Below are positions 43,201 to 54,181 of a stretch of DNA of 64,000 nt, piece by piece; within the stretch, counting starts at the first letter, position 1; every line of letters starts with the position of its first letter. The position numbers and the translations under genes are program-made. The notes beneath the pieces were generated by a model that was not told the DNA's origin, did no database searches, and was given only the letters and a program-made list of their open reading frames with translations. Origin of the DNA: Bryoerythrophyllum caledonicum. Its lineage: Eukaryota; Streptophyta; Bryopsida; Pottiales; Pottiaceae. The stretch covers positions 19,850,462 through 19,914,461 of the forward strand of contig OZ020517.1 in the NCBI GenBank assembly GCA_963971425.1, in the 5' to 3' direction.

Positions 43201-44963
43201 AAGAATCTCATTTGTTTTCCAACTCCTTGTTGCATCCACAACCTCCTTATTTTTATCTCTTTGATCTTCTCGCCTTGGCCACGAACCTCCTTCACCTCCA
43301 AATCCTAGGAATCTCCACCACCACCAAATCCTAGGTTGCGCGCACCTCTTCCTCCAAACCCTAGTTGCACCACCTCCTCTTCAAAACCCTAGATTCTTCT
43401 TCTCCTTGAAAACCACCTCTTTTTCTTCTTCCTTGCACTAAATCTTGTTGCACCTCCTCCTCTATTTCTTCAAAATCCCAACTCCAAAAACGACCCAAAT
43501 AGAGAGACAGGGAGATACTATGAGAGAGAGAACTGGAGAGGGAGATAGAGGGGAAAATTTGAAGGGGGGGGGAATTTAGAGAAGGAGGGAGAGAGGAGAG
43601 TTGTTGGAGAAGAAAGAAGTCTAGAGGGGGGTCAAATTCGGGGGAGGTCGACTGTTGAGAGGGGTTGGCTGCTGCTGCCCGGGTGATATACGGATACCCG
43701 GGTATCAGTCCATACCCGGGTTGATACCTAGATATGTGTTTTTCTTTTATTTTTTTTCGTTTATTCTTTTATTTTCTTTTCTTTCCCTCATATAAAATTT
43801 AGTGCCCATAAATGGGAACTTAAACCTCTACAACAACAATTCTAAAAATATAACAACTATCTAAACTTAATTAATTAATTTAGGTCAAGTGGTGAATTTA
43901 GAATTACATCCTAGAATCTCTTCCGGGACTCTTTGAAATTGTTTTCCGGGACTAAACTAGTGATTTTGAGACCCAATTTTATCACCACTATAAATCTAAT
44001 TAAATACTTAAGCATTTTCCTATTTTCACTATCCGCTATCTAATCTAATTCTACACAACACTAACTACTTTTCTAGTTAGTTATAACTAAAAATTCTACT
44101 TTAACTAATTTTTTGGTAGGGGCAATCAAGTGGGAGTTTCACACTCCCACAGACCCACATAATGCCTAAATTCTACGGAATCTCAATGTGCCTAAAAGTA
44201 AAAGCTCGAGGCTTGTGGTATTGACTTATAGCTAATGGAGGAAGCCAAATACTACCATCAGCATTTGCAGTCAAGGCTACTGTGATACGCTCCTTCTGTT
44301 TCTTCTTCCATGACACTCGCTTCCTAGCTAAGGTACGGTTGTGCTCCAATCTAAAAAATGGCCGATCTCATCCATGTTGAAAACATCACTAATGTCATAC
44401 TCAACTACAATGGTCTTACTGTTATCCATCCACACCAAAACTGTTGTTGAAGTATCTCCTAATGCATCTTCTTCGTGCCAAACATAACCCTTGATGCTAA
44501 ATCTTCTCTTAAATTATTCTATACATCCTCTCAAAAATTGAAGTTCCTTCTCACTGATATCTCTTGGTATCAACTCATATAGCCTCTTTGTTGTAGCTAC
44601 CACAAGATCATCAGATAAGAAAACACCCTTCTCCACTATTCTAGTGAACCAATCAAAAGTTGTTGCTTCCAATTCTGGACATTGTGCCTTCTCCATACAT
44701 TTGGAAGCACCCAAAGTACCCACACCCGCGGTGATAGTTGATGCCTTCCGTTTCAATAACCTCCCAATAGTCAATGCAGATGCAGAATTGTTGAACTTGT
44801 CATTTGCCCACTCAACCAATGCCTTGTGTGAAATCTTGCGACCTCCACCCAAGACCTCCTCATGATAAGAAATGGTTTCCTCTTGCTCCTACAATGTCAA
44901 TTCACGGCCCTTGACCGTGGCAACCTTTGGCCGAGGCGCAAGAGACAAAACCGGTAAACTCAT
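40264..44963 (-). pseudogene. Pogo-like transposase with CENP-B-type DNA-binding domain, split by an LTR
   Basis: The N-terminal part (44963 to about 44500) has a CENP-B-like helix-turn-helix ('GGGRKISHKALVEWANDKFN', 'TIGRLLKRKAST') and the start of a second DNA-binding half. The catalytic domain shows 'NMDEIGHF' (first Asp, near 44380), 'KKKQKERITVALTANADGS', 'NKKAWMTTNIFERF', 'LLVDNFSSHQ' (second Asp) and 'LPPNTTSRFKLMDAGIIASF' (third Asp, 33 residues later). The C-terminal region continues through 'SGVLSGL'-type wording to a stop at 40264. In-frame stops (for example before 'EQEE' near 44890 and after 'IPQTI' at 40708) are explicable as CAG/CAA to TAG/TAA, plus a frameshift near 44340. Removing the LTR with one target copy restores the frame exactly across the junction. 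Confidence 0.85.
41085..44151 (-). mobile_element. Solo LTR, 3067 bp, of a retrotransposon with giant LTRs
   Basis: The plus-strand edges read TGTCATAAAC...ACTCCCACA. The flanks are GACCC on both sides (41080-41084 and 44152-44156), a perfect 5-bp target duplication. TG...CA ends and the interrupted pogo frame fix the borders. No second LTR or pol is present, so it is best read as a solo LTR. Minus orientation is suggested by a pyrimidine-rich leader-like stretch (about 43500-43640 when read on that strand) and by the reading frames in the related copy at 60451. Compared with that copy it lacks about 1.5 kb internally (near 42545). It contains the palindromic words GGATACCCGGGTATC near 43692. 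Confidence 0.8.
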
Positions 44964-45000
44964 CCTTAATACTTAATTATCCTACTTGCACCACTCTACA

Positions 45001-46686
45001 ATAATAAATTTTGCTCATAAAAAAACAACTCTTTTATATTTCTTAATAAAACTCTCTCTTAGTCACACCCCAAGCCCTCTCCCTCTCCCCTAGACCTCTC
45101 TCTTTTAAAGTTAAAAAAATAATCCCATTGTCCCAACCCTCTCCTTGGCCTTCACTGCATCGATCCTCTCTCCTCCACCCCCTAAAACCGCCCCTCTAAA
45201 CCCCCCCTTAACCGCTCCCTATCCTCCCTAAATCCACACCTTAAACCCTAACGCTCCTTGACCCTCCCTCCCAAACCCAATTGTATGTCCTCCCTCACAC
45301 ATTGTCCGCCCTCCCTCCCAACTCTTCACCGCCCTCTCTCCCGACTCTTCACCGCCCTCCCTCAAACTATCATAGCACCATCCTTCCCTCTCTCACTAAT
45401 ACTTACAAGTTCTTCCCCTCATTAACCCTCTTTTCCAACAAGTATAGTGTAGGGAGTTATTAAGTAATCATGTTTAATTGTAACAAACAACATCTTAGGT
45501 GCAAAACATATGGGATAATTACATGAAGTAGCACCAAATTTTTGGCTCTAAAATCAATTTATATTACAGTGTTCTAAGAAAATATCACTTATGGAGTTGC
45601 ATTTAAAAAACAAGGGAGCGGAGAATGTAATAACACTTAACATATAACACTTAGTAGTGTTAATTTTTCGGGAGCAAAAATGTTAATTTTTTGGCATATG
45701 GGTTATTTTCATGGAGATATTTTAATCTTAATTTTTGGACACATAAAGAAAAAAATTTATTGCTTCAAACATCAAAAGTTGGACTTTGGGGCATTTGGAC
45801 AAGGTAATGTAGAGTTGAACAGTACAATTTTTGGAGGCTAGTAGCAATGAAGGAAAGTTATTGGAAACCCTCATTGTTTTTACATAAAAAATTATGCATA
45901 GAGACCAAGGATGTCATGTTATTAAAAAAATCCTCTTAATAGAGAAGGAGTGATCATATAATTTTCCATTTGGATTTTAGATCCAACTAGAATATGCTTA
46001 AATTAAAAAATGAAATTGCTATGCTAATGACTGGCCTTGTTCTATACCCTTAGTCATTTTCCTTATCCTAAACTCCTCAATTACTTGAGATTTTTGGAGT
46101 GCAATGACCTAACGTAAGTTTAAACATGGCTCCATAAAATTTATGCAGCTGGTGATGAAAAAATATGCTATTATTTTGAATTTAAGTATGTTGACCATGC
46201 CGGGACATGGAAGAAAAGAACTACATTGCAAACTCCAAATGCATGTATTTTTTTATCCGCATCTATTTTTCCTACTACAACCAGACACTCAAAAGATTTT
46301 GTAAACTTCGACCAAACCAAATGTATGATACATGCATTTGAAGAGTGTAGTATGGTTTTTTCTTTTGTGCACAGATGGAGTCAACATACTTTGACTCTAG
46401 ATGATGACATATTTTTCCACTACACATTGTATAAATCTTATTAATCTATGTTCTACCTTGTGTTAAATCATTGCGAACAAAAAATCACAAGTAATGGAAG
46501 TGTTTTGCATATGAAAAATAGACTTGCAATGACTAGGGGTATAGAAAGTAGCCATCAATATAGGTAAGTAATTTTAATATACTATTTAGTTACAATTTTG
46601 ATTTTTGGATCTAAAATTGAAACGGTGGATATAATTATTTTGTCTTCTTCTATTAAGAGAAAAAAATTCAGAGAAAGGAAAAAGTA
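45001..46686. other. Pyrimidine-rich then AT-rich stretch, no gene
   Basis: From about 45050 to 45430 the plus strand is strongly C/T-rich (CCCTCTCCCT-type runs) and the open frames there are low-complexity. From 45480 on it is AT-rich. 45625-45665 carries TAACACTTA words like those at the pogo left end, and may belong to the element's right side. 46393-46560 is the second copy of the repeat at 3637-3800. Confidence 0.4.
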
Positions 46687-46810
46687 AAAACAATCAGGAT
46701 TGCCAAGAACTCTCTTTCATTACCAATTTGGTGGATCAATACTTCACCTCTGTTTGATCCACAACCTAAGTCAAGTTCTCAAGAGAGTTCTTGGCAATCT
46801 TGATTGTTTT
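46687..46810. mobile_element. 124-bp MITE-like hairpin
   Basis: Arms 46687-46716 and 46781-46810 are 30-bp reverse complements with one mismatch (AAAACAATCAGGATTGCCAA against its partner). A related word, CAATGAGGATTGCCAA, occurs at 47771. It is non-coding. Confidence 0.75.
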
Positions 46811-46823
46811 AACGTGGTTTTAA

Positions 46824-47758
46824 CCCCTGAATTACTTTGACAATTTCACATAAAAAAAAGACTTCAAAATTGCTTCTTTCACTACAACAAGTAAGGAAGA
46901 AAAAAAACTTACATGTCTATTTTTAACTATATGATCTCAATTAAGGCTTATGAAGTGATATACTCACATTTTTTCATAAACTTTGACCGCACGGATTGAA
47001 AGATTATAACGTTTGAAGTAGTGAAAACGATTTATTTTTTTCCCTACGTTTGATGGATCAACTAACTTTGACTTCACTTGGTGTCCAATTTTTGCACTAC
47101 ACAACGTCTAAAGCAATTACCATCATCTTAAGCATAATATTAGTTCCTTGTACACCAACTTTTAGATGTGAAGAAAGGGTGAAGCATATTCAAAAAAATT
47201 GTGCAAAGAGTGGAGGTTCCAAAATTGTCAATTCACGTTATAGTTTTTTGTGAACTTAGAATGAAAATCTCAATGGTTAATAACAAGGTTTACACCACAT
47301 CTTGAAGTAGAAAAAATAAAAAGTAAAAATTATGAAGATCTCTAAGTTTTGTGTGGAAAAGAAGAAGATTTTTTGGTACCTTGCCCAACAATGTGTGAGA
47401 ATGTGTGAAAATGTTTGACTTGGGTTAATGTATTATTTTTCACTGAAGACAAGAGTTTTTTTTTTAAATTGGAAAGGAAATCATATTATTTTGCTAGAAT
47501 TGAAAATCTCATATCCAATAGAGTGTCCTAGCAAAAGATTTTGGAGTTGCCCGACGTGCCCGCTTTCCCCATTTGAACTTCAAAACCCCATAACTTTTTC
47601 ATTAAATGTCAAATTTAGGAAAAAATTGGACTCAAACAAAGCTTTTAGTAATGTCCATCTACAATAAAAATTTCAAAAAATAATATTATAAATTGGCATA
47701 ATAGGAACCTGCCAAAACCTTCAAGTGTTCCCTGAGAAGACTCTTGGTAATTTAGGGG
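46824..47758 (+). mobile_element. TTAA-family element, copy 8
   Basis: It begins CCCCTGAATTAC after TTAA (46820-46823) and ends TAATTTAGGGG before TTAG (47759-47762). The interior is typical of the family. It has no coding capacity. Confidence 0.7.
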
Positions 47759-47918
47759 TTAGAGTACAAACAATGAGGATTGCCAAAAACTCTTCTTCAA
47801 TGCTACCCGCCTCAAAATTGTGCACTATTCAGATCTATAGTAGTACCATTCAAGTTCTACGGTATGTACTATTCATCTCTATATTTCCTTGCCTATCTTG
47901 CTCGTTCTTCTTGTTTAA

Positions 47919-48133
47919 CCCCTAATGGCTCAATTGTACCTATGGGGTACAAATTGTTCACTTTGACTGCAATTATCTTTCAATCCGTACAATCAAAATT
48001 CACAAAATTTTGACCACATTGTCTCATATAAATTAGAAGAAGATCCTACGGTAACATTCTCAAAAATTTCAGCTTGACAACTTTTAAATCAACGGAGTAG
48101 AAACTCATCTAAGATGCCTTGGGCTTTTAGGGG
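47919..48133. mobile_element. Short TTAA-flanked element, 215 bp
   Basis: CCCCTAATGG follows TTAA at 47915-47918 and CTTTTAGGGG precedes TTAA at 48134-48137. It shares interior words with 15600-15790 ('caatccgtac..tcaa', 'agatcctacg'). It appears to be a deletion derivative of the diverged subfamily. Confidence 0.55.
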
Positions 48134-48137
48134 TTAA

Positions 48138-49407
48138 AATTCAAAATCTTGTAACTTTTCCAATGAATGTCAAATTTAGAAGAAAAAAAACTTGTACTCC
48201 TATAGAGATTTTAGTAATGCACATCTATGATAAAAGTTTCAAAAACGAAAAGTTATAAATTGACACGATAAAAACCTGACCGAACTTTCAAAAAGCCCAT
48301 TTTGGGATATATCGTCATGTGGGGATTGAGATACTATGGGTGAAATTAATTAGAAGATGTTTGAATGAATTTCATAGCATCTCATCTTATAGGGGTTGTT
48401 TTGGAGTCATTTTGGAGAAACATAGTAGCAAGTCTTTAGGGCTTAAAATCATTGCCAAATCTACATCTTTCTTTACACTTTCCTTTAGAACTACCCACTT
48501 CAAGACATTGTACTATTCAACTCTATAGTACCCTATCCAACTACCCCAAAGTCTAGCTTTTGATGTTTAAAGCACCATAACTTTTCTCCAATGAATTCAA
48601 ACAAGAAAACAAAGGATTCCCGCAAAACTTATTAAATGCCAACTCTCAATAACTAAAAATTTAATCAATTCTCAAAATTCAAATCTTAGAAATTTTCCTA
48701 TCTCTCAAAAGTCCCCCAAAGGACAAAATATCCTAAAGAGGTAAAAGAGAACCTCTTAAACATACGACATGTCCAAATTTCAGGAGGAAGCCAAAAACAC
48801 ACATACACACACAATAACAAAAGAAAAGTACAAATAATACAAAAAGATCAAAATCAAAATCAAAATTTCCACATCCTACTAGAAAAAAAGAGACACGGGC
48901 ATCAGTGCAGGGTGCCTGAATCAATGACATCACAGATTAGTGAAGAGTGACAACATCAAGTGCTGGGAAATATCATACAACCAGACTACAGGAGACTCTA
49001 CAATGACACTGTAGAGAAAGCAAACCCCTGCTCTGGAGTCTGCAAATGAAGAGGATACTTCTCCTCCGCATTCCCCAGTAACCGACCAGCAAAGCCACAG
49101 GAGCGCATCAAAATCTACAGCATCGCCACCGAGGTGCACATCGACTCCGCTCATAAACTTTGGAAAGCACCTACCATAAAACGTTTCTCTTTACATGCCG
49201 AATGTGAGCGAGAAATTAATCGGTTTCTCGTATTCGAAACCCTAGGTTGTTGGTTGCAATATAGCTCTACAAAATTAGGAGTGTCCAAGTTCTGCGATCA
49301 GAGCCTTCGGACGCTGTTCTGTGTTCCTCGGTGACCATTAATTACACCGGCTGGCGTGCAGACAGCCTCTTGGATGTAGACAACGTCATGGCTGTGTCTG
49401 CAAGCTG
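48138..49407. other. Intergenic stretch left of the DUF1336 gene
   Basis: The first 350 bp still carry diverged TTAA-family words. From 48730 to 49400 the sequence is less repetitive and is probably the 3' untranslated/downstream region of the minus-strand gene. No other gene is recognised. Confidence 0.4.
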
Positions 49408-50397
49408 CTACTTCTCCGCCTCGTCGTTCACATCAATTCTCCCGTTCTTGCTCCCGTGGCCGAGCTTGGACAAGCTCTTGCCAAACTTGCGCCAGTAGAG
49501 TCCGGTCTGGTACGCCGGTTGGCTGTGTGGCGCGGCGGACACGCTCTCCGAGACGGCCTCCAGGTACGACGCCGCCTCCATCTCTATCTGCGCGATTCGC
49601 ACCGCGCCGAGCAGCTTCTCTGGGAGCTCCTCCTCGGTCTGGCTCTCGATGAGAAACGCCATGTCCACGGACACCGTGGTGACATATCCCAGCGCCAAAT
49701 GCAAGATTGCATTCGCCACCGTTGATGAGGCGATGTCGACGTCAATCTCCAGGTAGTTTCCGCCCTTGATGTACCGGCACGTGAGCGCCTTCCCAAGCAA
49801 GCATGCGGCGTGGTTCCCAGCCGCGGCCTTCACGATCCACGGCCCCTTGACGATCCGGTTAATGAGCTTGAACCGGCTGTTCCGAAACGCGTCGTCCTCG
49901 TGGATGAAGCGGTACAGCAGCGAGCCCTCGGGAATCCGTTCCTCCGTCACGAAGTAGAACACCGCGCTGTGGTGCTCTTTTCCCGGCACCTGCAAGTTGA
50001 TCGCCACGATGAACGCGCTCTTGCGCGCTTCCGCGCTCGCCTTCTCCTCCCACGCCTTCATCACGCGATTCTCCGGATGCGCCAGCACGTGGTCCAGGCG
50101 CGCGTTCGACCGCAGCCAGTCCACTCCCAGCGCCTCCAGCGCCGTCCCCTCGCACGGCACCTTCACCTTCCGCTGGAAATACCCCGCGCCCCGCGCCATG
50201 AACAACCCCGGCGGCGGCGTCGCCCACCCGTGCACCCCCTCCCTCTCCAGCTCCACATTGCGCAGCGAACCCCCCTCCCTCACCTCCTCGACCCAATCCC
50301 CCTCCTTCCCCCGCCCCACCTTCCTCTCCATCCCCCCTCCCTCCTCCCGCACCGGCACCACCGCATGCATCCCGAACGCCCTCTCACTCTCTCTCAT
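49408..50397 (-). CDS. EDR2-like protein with a DUF1336 domain
   Basis: This is an intact, intronless, 329-residue frame. Residues about 58-270 match the domain found at the C-terminus of plant ENHANCED DISEASE RESISTANCE 2 proteins: 'WATPPPGLFMARGAGYF', 'VDWLRSN', 'VAINLQVPGKEHHSAVFYFV', 'FRNSRFKLINRIVKGPWIVK', 'LLGKALTCRYIKGGNYLEID', 'DIASSTVANAILHLALGYV' and 'EELPEKLLGAVRI'. There is no PH or START domain before it; residues 1-57 are charged and Gly/Glu-rich. It is thus a short, stand-alone member, a form common in plants. EDR2 itself is a lipid-associated negative regulator of cell death; the role of short members is largely unknown. GC content is high compared with its surroundings. Met 1 is used as the start; Met 10 and Met 23 are alternatives. 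Confidence 0.92.
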   Translation of the reverse strand: MRESERAFGMHAVVPVREEGGGMERKVGRGKEGDWVEEVREGGSLRNVELEREGVHGWATPPPGLFMARGAGYFQRKVKVPCEGTALEALGVDWLRSNARLDHVLAHPENRVMKAWEEKASAEARKSAFIVAINLQVPGKEHHSAVFYFVTEERIPEGSLLYRFIHEDDAFRNSRFKLINRIVKGPWIVKAAAGNHAACLLGKALTCRYIKGGNYLEIDVDIASSTVANAILHLALGYVTTVSVDMAFLIESQTEEELPEKLLGAVRIAQIEMEAASYLEAVSESVSAAPHSQPAYQTGLYWRKFGKSLSKLGHGSKNGRIDVNDEAEK

Positions 50398-50700
50398 CTC
50401 TCACCTCCACTCCCCTCCCTCCACCATCTCTCCTAATTCAACAACACGCTCCTCACGTAAGCTACTCAGTCGCAAGTCTCGCAGTCGACTAAACCGTGAT
50501 TGAGGACGGAGCTCCAGAGATGAATCGGCGATGGTCAGGGTTGAATGTTTTGGTGGTTTGCCTGCGATCCTTCCTCGGAGGCACCGGGCTGTGCTTTTTG
50601 TCGTATTAATATGGTTTCTGGGAATTATCGGCCTTTTCAGGGGACGGACACTGGCACCGTCCGCCGCATGTGCGTCCCATGCACGGGCTCGAAAGCAGTC
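50398..50700 (-). promoter_or_regulatory. Leader and promoter region of the DUF1336 gene
   Basis: Immediately upstream of the start the coding strand is purine-rich (GAGAGAGTGAGAG-type) for about 60 bp, like GAGA-type leader elements of plant genes. The region is moderately GC-rich. No TATA box is evident. Plus-strand open frames at 50531-50847 overlap it but show no motif. Confidence 0.45.
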
Positions 50701-50987
50701 AGTCCGTGGTCAGTTCGTTCGCTCAAGGTAATCGAACTTGAGTTTGGTTCAACTGAACCGTGGCGTGCGGCTTGGCTTGGTCGCCGATATTTTCGAGCTG
50801 GACGACATTTGAACTATTCTTGGGGGAGAAGCCGAAGAAGAACTTGACCCTTCAAGGATTCGCCGTGACATGGTAACGCGTTCCGATTGTGACAGCCTTT
50901 GTCCGTACAGTCTGCCCTCTCTAACCCTTCAACGACGAGGCCTTGCACAGGGCCTTTGGAAATCTACGCATATAATAGATCAGCTGC

Positions 50988-51008
50988 AAAAAAAAAAAAA
51001 AAAAAAAA
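50988..51008. repeat. A21 homopolymer
   Basis: There are twenty-one consecutive A residues. It might be the tail of a processed insertion, but I could not identify a source transcript upstream or a target duplication. Confidence 0.9.
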
Positions 51009-51224
51009 GTAAAATAGCATCTACACGGAGGGTACATTTCACAGAAATCATTGTAGTCCGTTAACGCCACAACCGATTGGAGATTGGGATTATTGGTCAT
51101 ATAGAGGAAAGCATAGCAAAGGGCATTGTTGAATCCGACCAATGCAAATCAGTACAACGGTTCAATCACTATGGCTCCCCAAAATCCGGTCTCATTGACC
51201 ACTTTTTGGTCCCCTGGAAGTTAA

Positions 51225-52165
51225 ACCCTAAAGGCTTAAGGCATTTTCACACCAAAATCACTTCAAAACTGCTCGCTCTAGTGTATTGAGTATTGAGGTA
51301 TTCAAAAGATTTTACTTCTACATTTGACCGTGGGATCTAAATTAAGACTTATTCATCAAAGTCCCCACAAAATTTCATAAATTTTGACTGTACGGATTGA
51401 AAGATTATAGTGTTTGAAGTAGAGGAAATGTTCTTTTTCTTCCCTTTTTAAGTGGATGAGCAGACTTTGACTACATTTGGTCTCAAATTTTTGCACTACA
51501 CAAGGTCTAAAAACATTACCATCATGTTAACCATGACGTTAGTTCCCTGTACACCAATTTTTAGAGGTAGACAAAGGATGTAGCAGATTCAAAACAAATG
51601 TGCAAGGAGTGGAGGTTCAAAAATTTCCATACCACGTTTTATTTTTGTCAACTAATTATGTTTTAGAATGATAATTCAGATGGTTAATAAGAAGGTTTAC
51701 ACCACATCTTGTAGTAGAAAAATTTCAATGTAAGATTTATGAAGATCTCTAAGTTTTATGAGGAAAAGAAGAAGTTCTTTTGGTACCTTGCCCGACAAAG
51801 TGTGACAATGTGTGAAAATGTTTGACTCAGATTATTATGCTATTTTCCACATAAGACAAAAGATTTTTCTTGACAATATGAAAGGAAATCATATTATTTG
51901 CTAGTTTTGAAAATCTCACATTCGATAGATTGTCCTAGCAAAAGTTTTTGGACTAGCCCGACGTGCCCAATCTCCCCATTTGAAATTCAAAATCCTACAA
52001 CTTTTTCATAAAATGTCGGATTCGGGAAAAAATTGGACTCACACAAAGCTTCTAGCAATGTCCATCTATAGTAGAAATTTCAAATAGGAATGTTATAAAT
52101 TGACACCATAGGAACTTGCCCAAACCTTCCAAAGTCCCCCGTGGGAATTCTTGGGCCTTTAGGGG
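51225..52165 (+). mobile_element. TTAA-family element, copy 9
   Basis: TTAA at 51221-51224 is followed by ACCCTAAAGG. The right end is GGCCTTTAGGGG, followed by CTAA (52166-52169). The full interior of the family is present. There is no ORF. Confidence 0.65.
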
Positions 52166-52269
52166 CTAAAAGATTAAACGGTAATTGCCGGGAGCAGAAA
52201 AAACTGTAACACAATATTGGAAAACTGAAAAAAAATGTAACATATTATTGGAAATAATACCTATTGAGA

Positions 52270-53142
52270 ATAATACCTATTGAGATTGTTGATTCTAGTG
52301 CAATGATTAAGGAAGAAAACAAAACCTTTTATTTATAGTTTTGACCGTAGGATCTCAATTAAGACTTATTAAGTAGTATTCTCACAAAATTTCAAAGACT
52401 TTGACCGCACGGATTGAAAGATTATAGTATTTGAAGTCAAGCAAATGGTTCATTTTCTTCACTGCGATTAGACTTTGACTTCAATTGGTATCAAATTTTT
52501 GCACTGCACAAGATCTACATCTCTTACCATTGTGTTGAGCATGATGTTAATTCCCTACACACCAATTTGGGTGTAGCATATTCAAAACAAGTGTGCTAGG
52601 AGTGGAGGTTCAAAAATTGTCAATTCATGTTTTATTTTTTTTGTGAACTCAATATGTTTTAGAATGATAATTCAAACAGTCAATAAGAAGGTTTCCACCA
52701 CATATTGTTGTCATTTTTTTTTATAAATAAAATAAATGAAGATCTCTAGGTTTTATGTAGAAAAGATGATGTTTTTTTCCTCACTTTCCCAAAACAAAAA
52801 AAATATTTGACTTGAGTTAAAATGTTTTTTTACACTAAAGACAAGATTTTTTTTGACATTTTCATAGAAGGTAATATTCTCTCTATGAGAAAAATATCAA
52901 TATCAATAGAAACTTCTAGAAACATTTTGGAGCTGCCCGAAGTCCCCAGTTCTTACTTTGAGTGGTACTAACTTTCAAACCATGAATCCAAAAATAATAA
53001 TGAAAATACCTCCACAAAGCTCTCATCACATACAATCTAGTAAAAAAAATTCAAAAGATTTTTTTTTTTTCAAATTTTAGATACCTGCCCAAAATAAGTA
53101 AATAAATAAACGTCCCGCCAAGGGGATTTGGTCCTTTAGGGG
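52270..53142 (+). mobile_element. TTAA-family element, copy 10 (left end lost)
   Basis: The right end is GGTCCTTTAGGGG, followed by TTAA (53143-53146). The left terminus is missing; the family sequence starts abruptly with 'attgttgattctagtgcaatg'. It belongs with copy 6. It is non-coding. Confidence 0.55.
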
Positions 53143-53146
53143 TTAA

Positions 53147-54177
53147 TACTGATTAAAGTGAGATTAACAAAGTAGGGGTGAAACATGTCATAACACTTAA
53201 TCCATAACTCTAAACATTTCTAACACTTAATAACTTTTTAGGGAGCGTAATGTGCAAAACATATATGAGATTGTAACATCTAAAGAGGGTAGATTGTATC
53301 ATGATGTTACCCTCTTTTATATCACCTCCTTCAGTATCACTAACCCTTTTATCTAAAGCAATTGTGATATAAAGATGGGTCACAAATATTCTGATCTAGT
53401 ATAAAGAAATCGTTTCTTTACTACAACAACTTCTTGATGGCGACATGTATTTTTAGTCATTGGATCTCAAGTTAGTGGTATAATGAGGTTTCCATGTGAA
53501 GGGTTTGTTTTGAATGTCCTACCTTTGCTCCAGTCATGGTGTACACTCCAACAACTTCTTTAATATCATTTAACCCTAATGCAATGGATAGTTTGAATTT
53601 AGTGTATGTGACGTACACTAAATGTGATCTTTAGAGTAGTTGGAGTTGGGTATTTGTTGAATGTATTACAATTTATCTATTTTTAAAATTTTAAAATTCT
53701 CAATGTTACTCTTATTTTCCAAATATCTTGAGCATTTTAAAAATGTTTTTAACGAAGTTTTTTTTTTTGCCTGCAATAATATTTAGCCACCAATTTTAAA
53801 TTTATTGTTTGAAAACACAATCCCTACAAACTACATATTCATGTGTCATGTTTTTTAGTTCTTGGTCTAATTCTTTTCTTTTTTTTTTGGCCATGTGGAC
53901 ACCAATACAAATTACTAACCATCCATACACAGAACTCTACAGAGGACAAGAGTTCCTATTTCATTTATTAGGCCATTAAAATCACCTTTCTACCATCAAA
54001 GCCAGATACTTCAATGTCCTTTCCTAACATAGCATCATAGCAATCATGTTACATCCCCCAAAGCAACCTATTCAACAATGTAACAGGCACTGACAAATTG
54101 AGAGCCTCACAAAAAATGACATCCAGAGCAGGGCTTGCTTTTTAGGGGACCAACTTGTGGAGGGAACAAAGACTACA
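53147..54177. other. AT-rich stretch, no gene
   Basis: 53190-53300 carries the 'cataacacttaatcc' and 'taacatctaaagagggt' words also found near 8170-8290. The remainder is AT-rich and unrecognised. Confidence 0.35.
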
Positions 54178-54181
54178 TTAA

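Larger units (their letters stand above)
39843..45000 (-). mobile_element. Pogo/Tigger-like DNA transposon, interrupted by a solo LTR
   Basis: A terminal sequence CAGTTGAACCTCTTTAGATG starts at 39843, directly after TA (39841-39842), as expected for pogo elements. It is followed by TAACACTTATCA repeats. The transposase reads leftwards from 44963. The right terminus was not found; it should lie between about 45000 and 45850. A 3.07-kb solo LTR splits the element at 41085-44151. Confidence 0.75.

Noticed and set aside
43240..43400. AAACCCTAG-like words as a telomeric repeat
   Set aside because: The words are irregular and scattered within the leader-like part of the LTR; there is no tandem array.
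45180..45470. Pyrimidine-rich frame at 45281-45463 as a gene
   Set aside because: Low-complexity Ser/Pro/Leu composition from C/T runs.
49810..50503. Long plus-strand frames opposite the DUF1336 gene
   Set aside because: They are Pro/Arg/Leu/Ser-rich mirror frames of a GC-rich gene, with no motif.
50988..51008. A21 run as the tail of a processed pseudogene
   Set aside because: No recognisable transcript precedes it and no target duplication was found.
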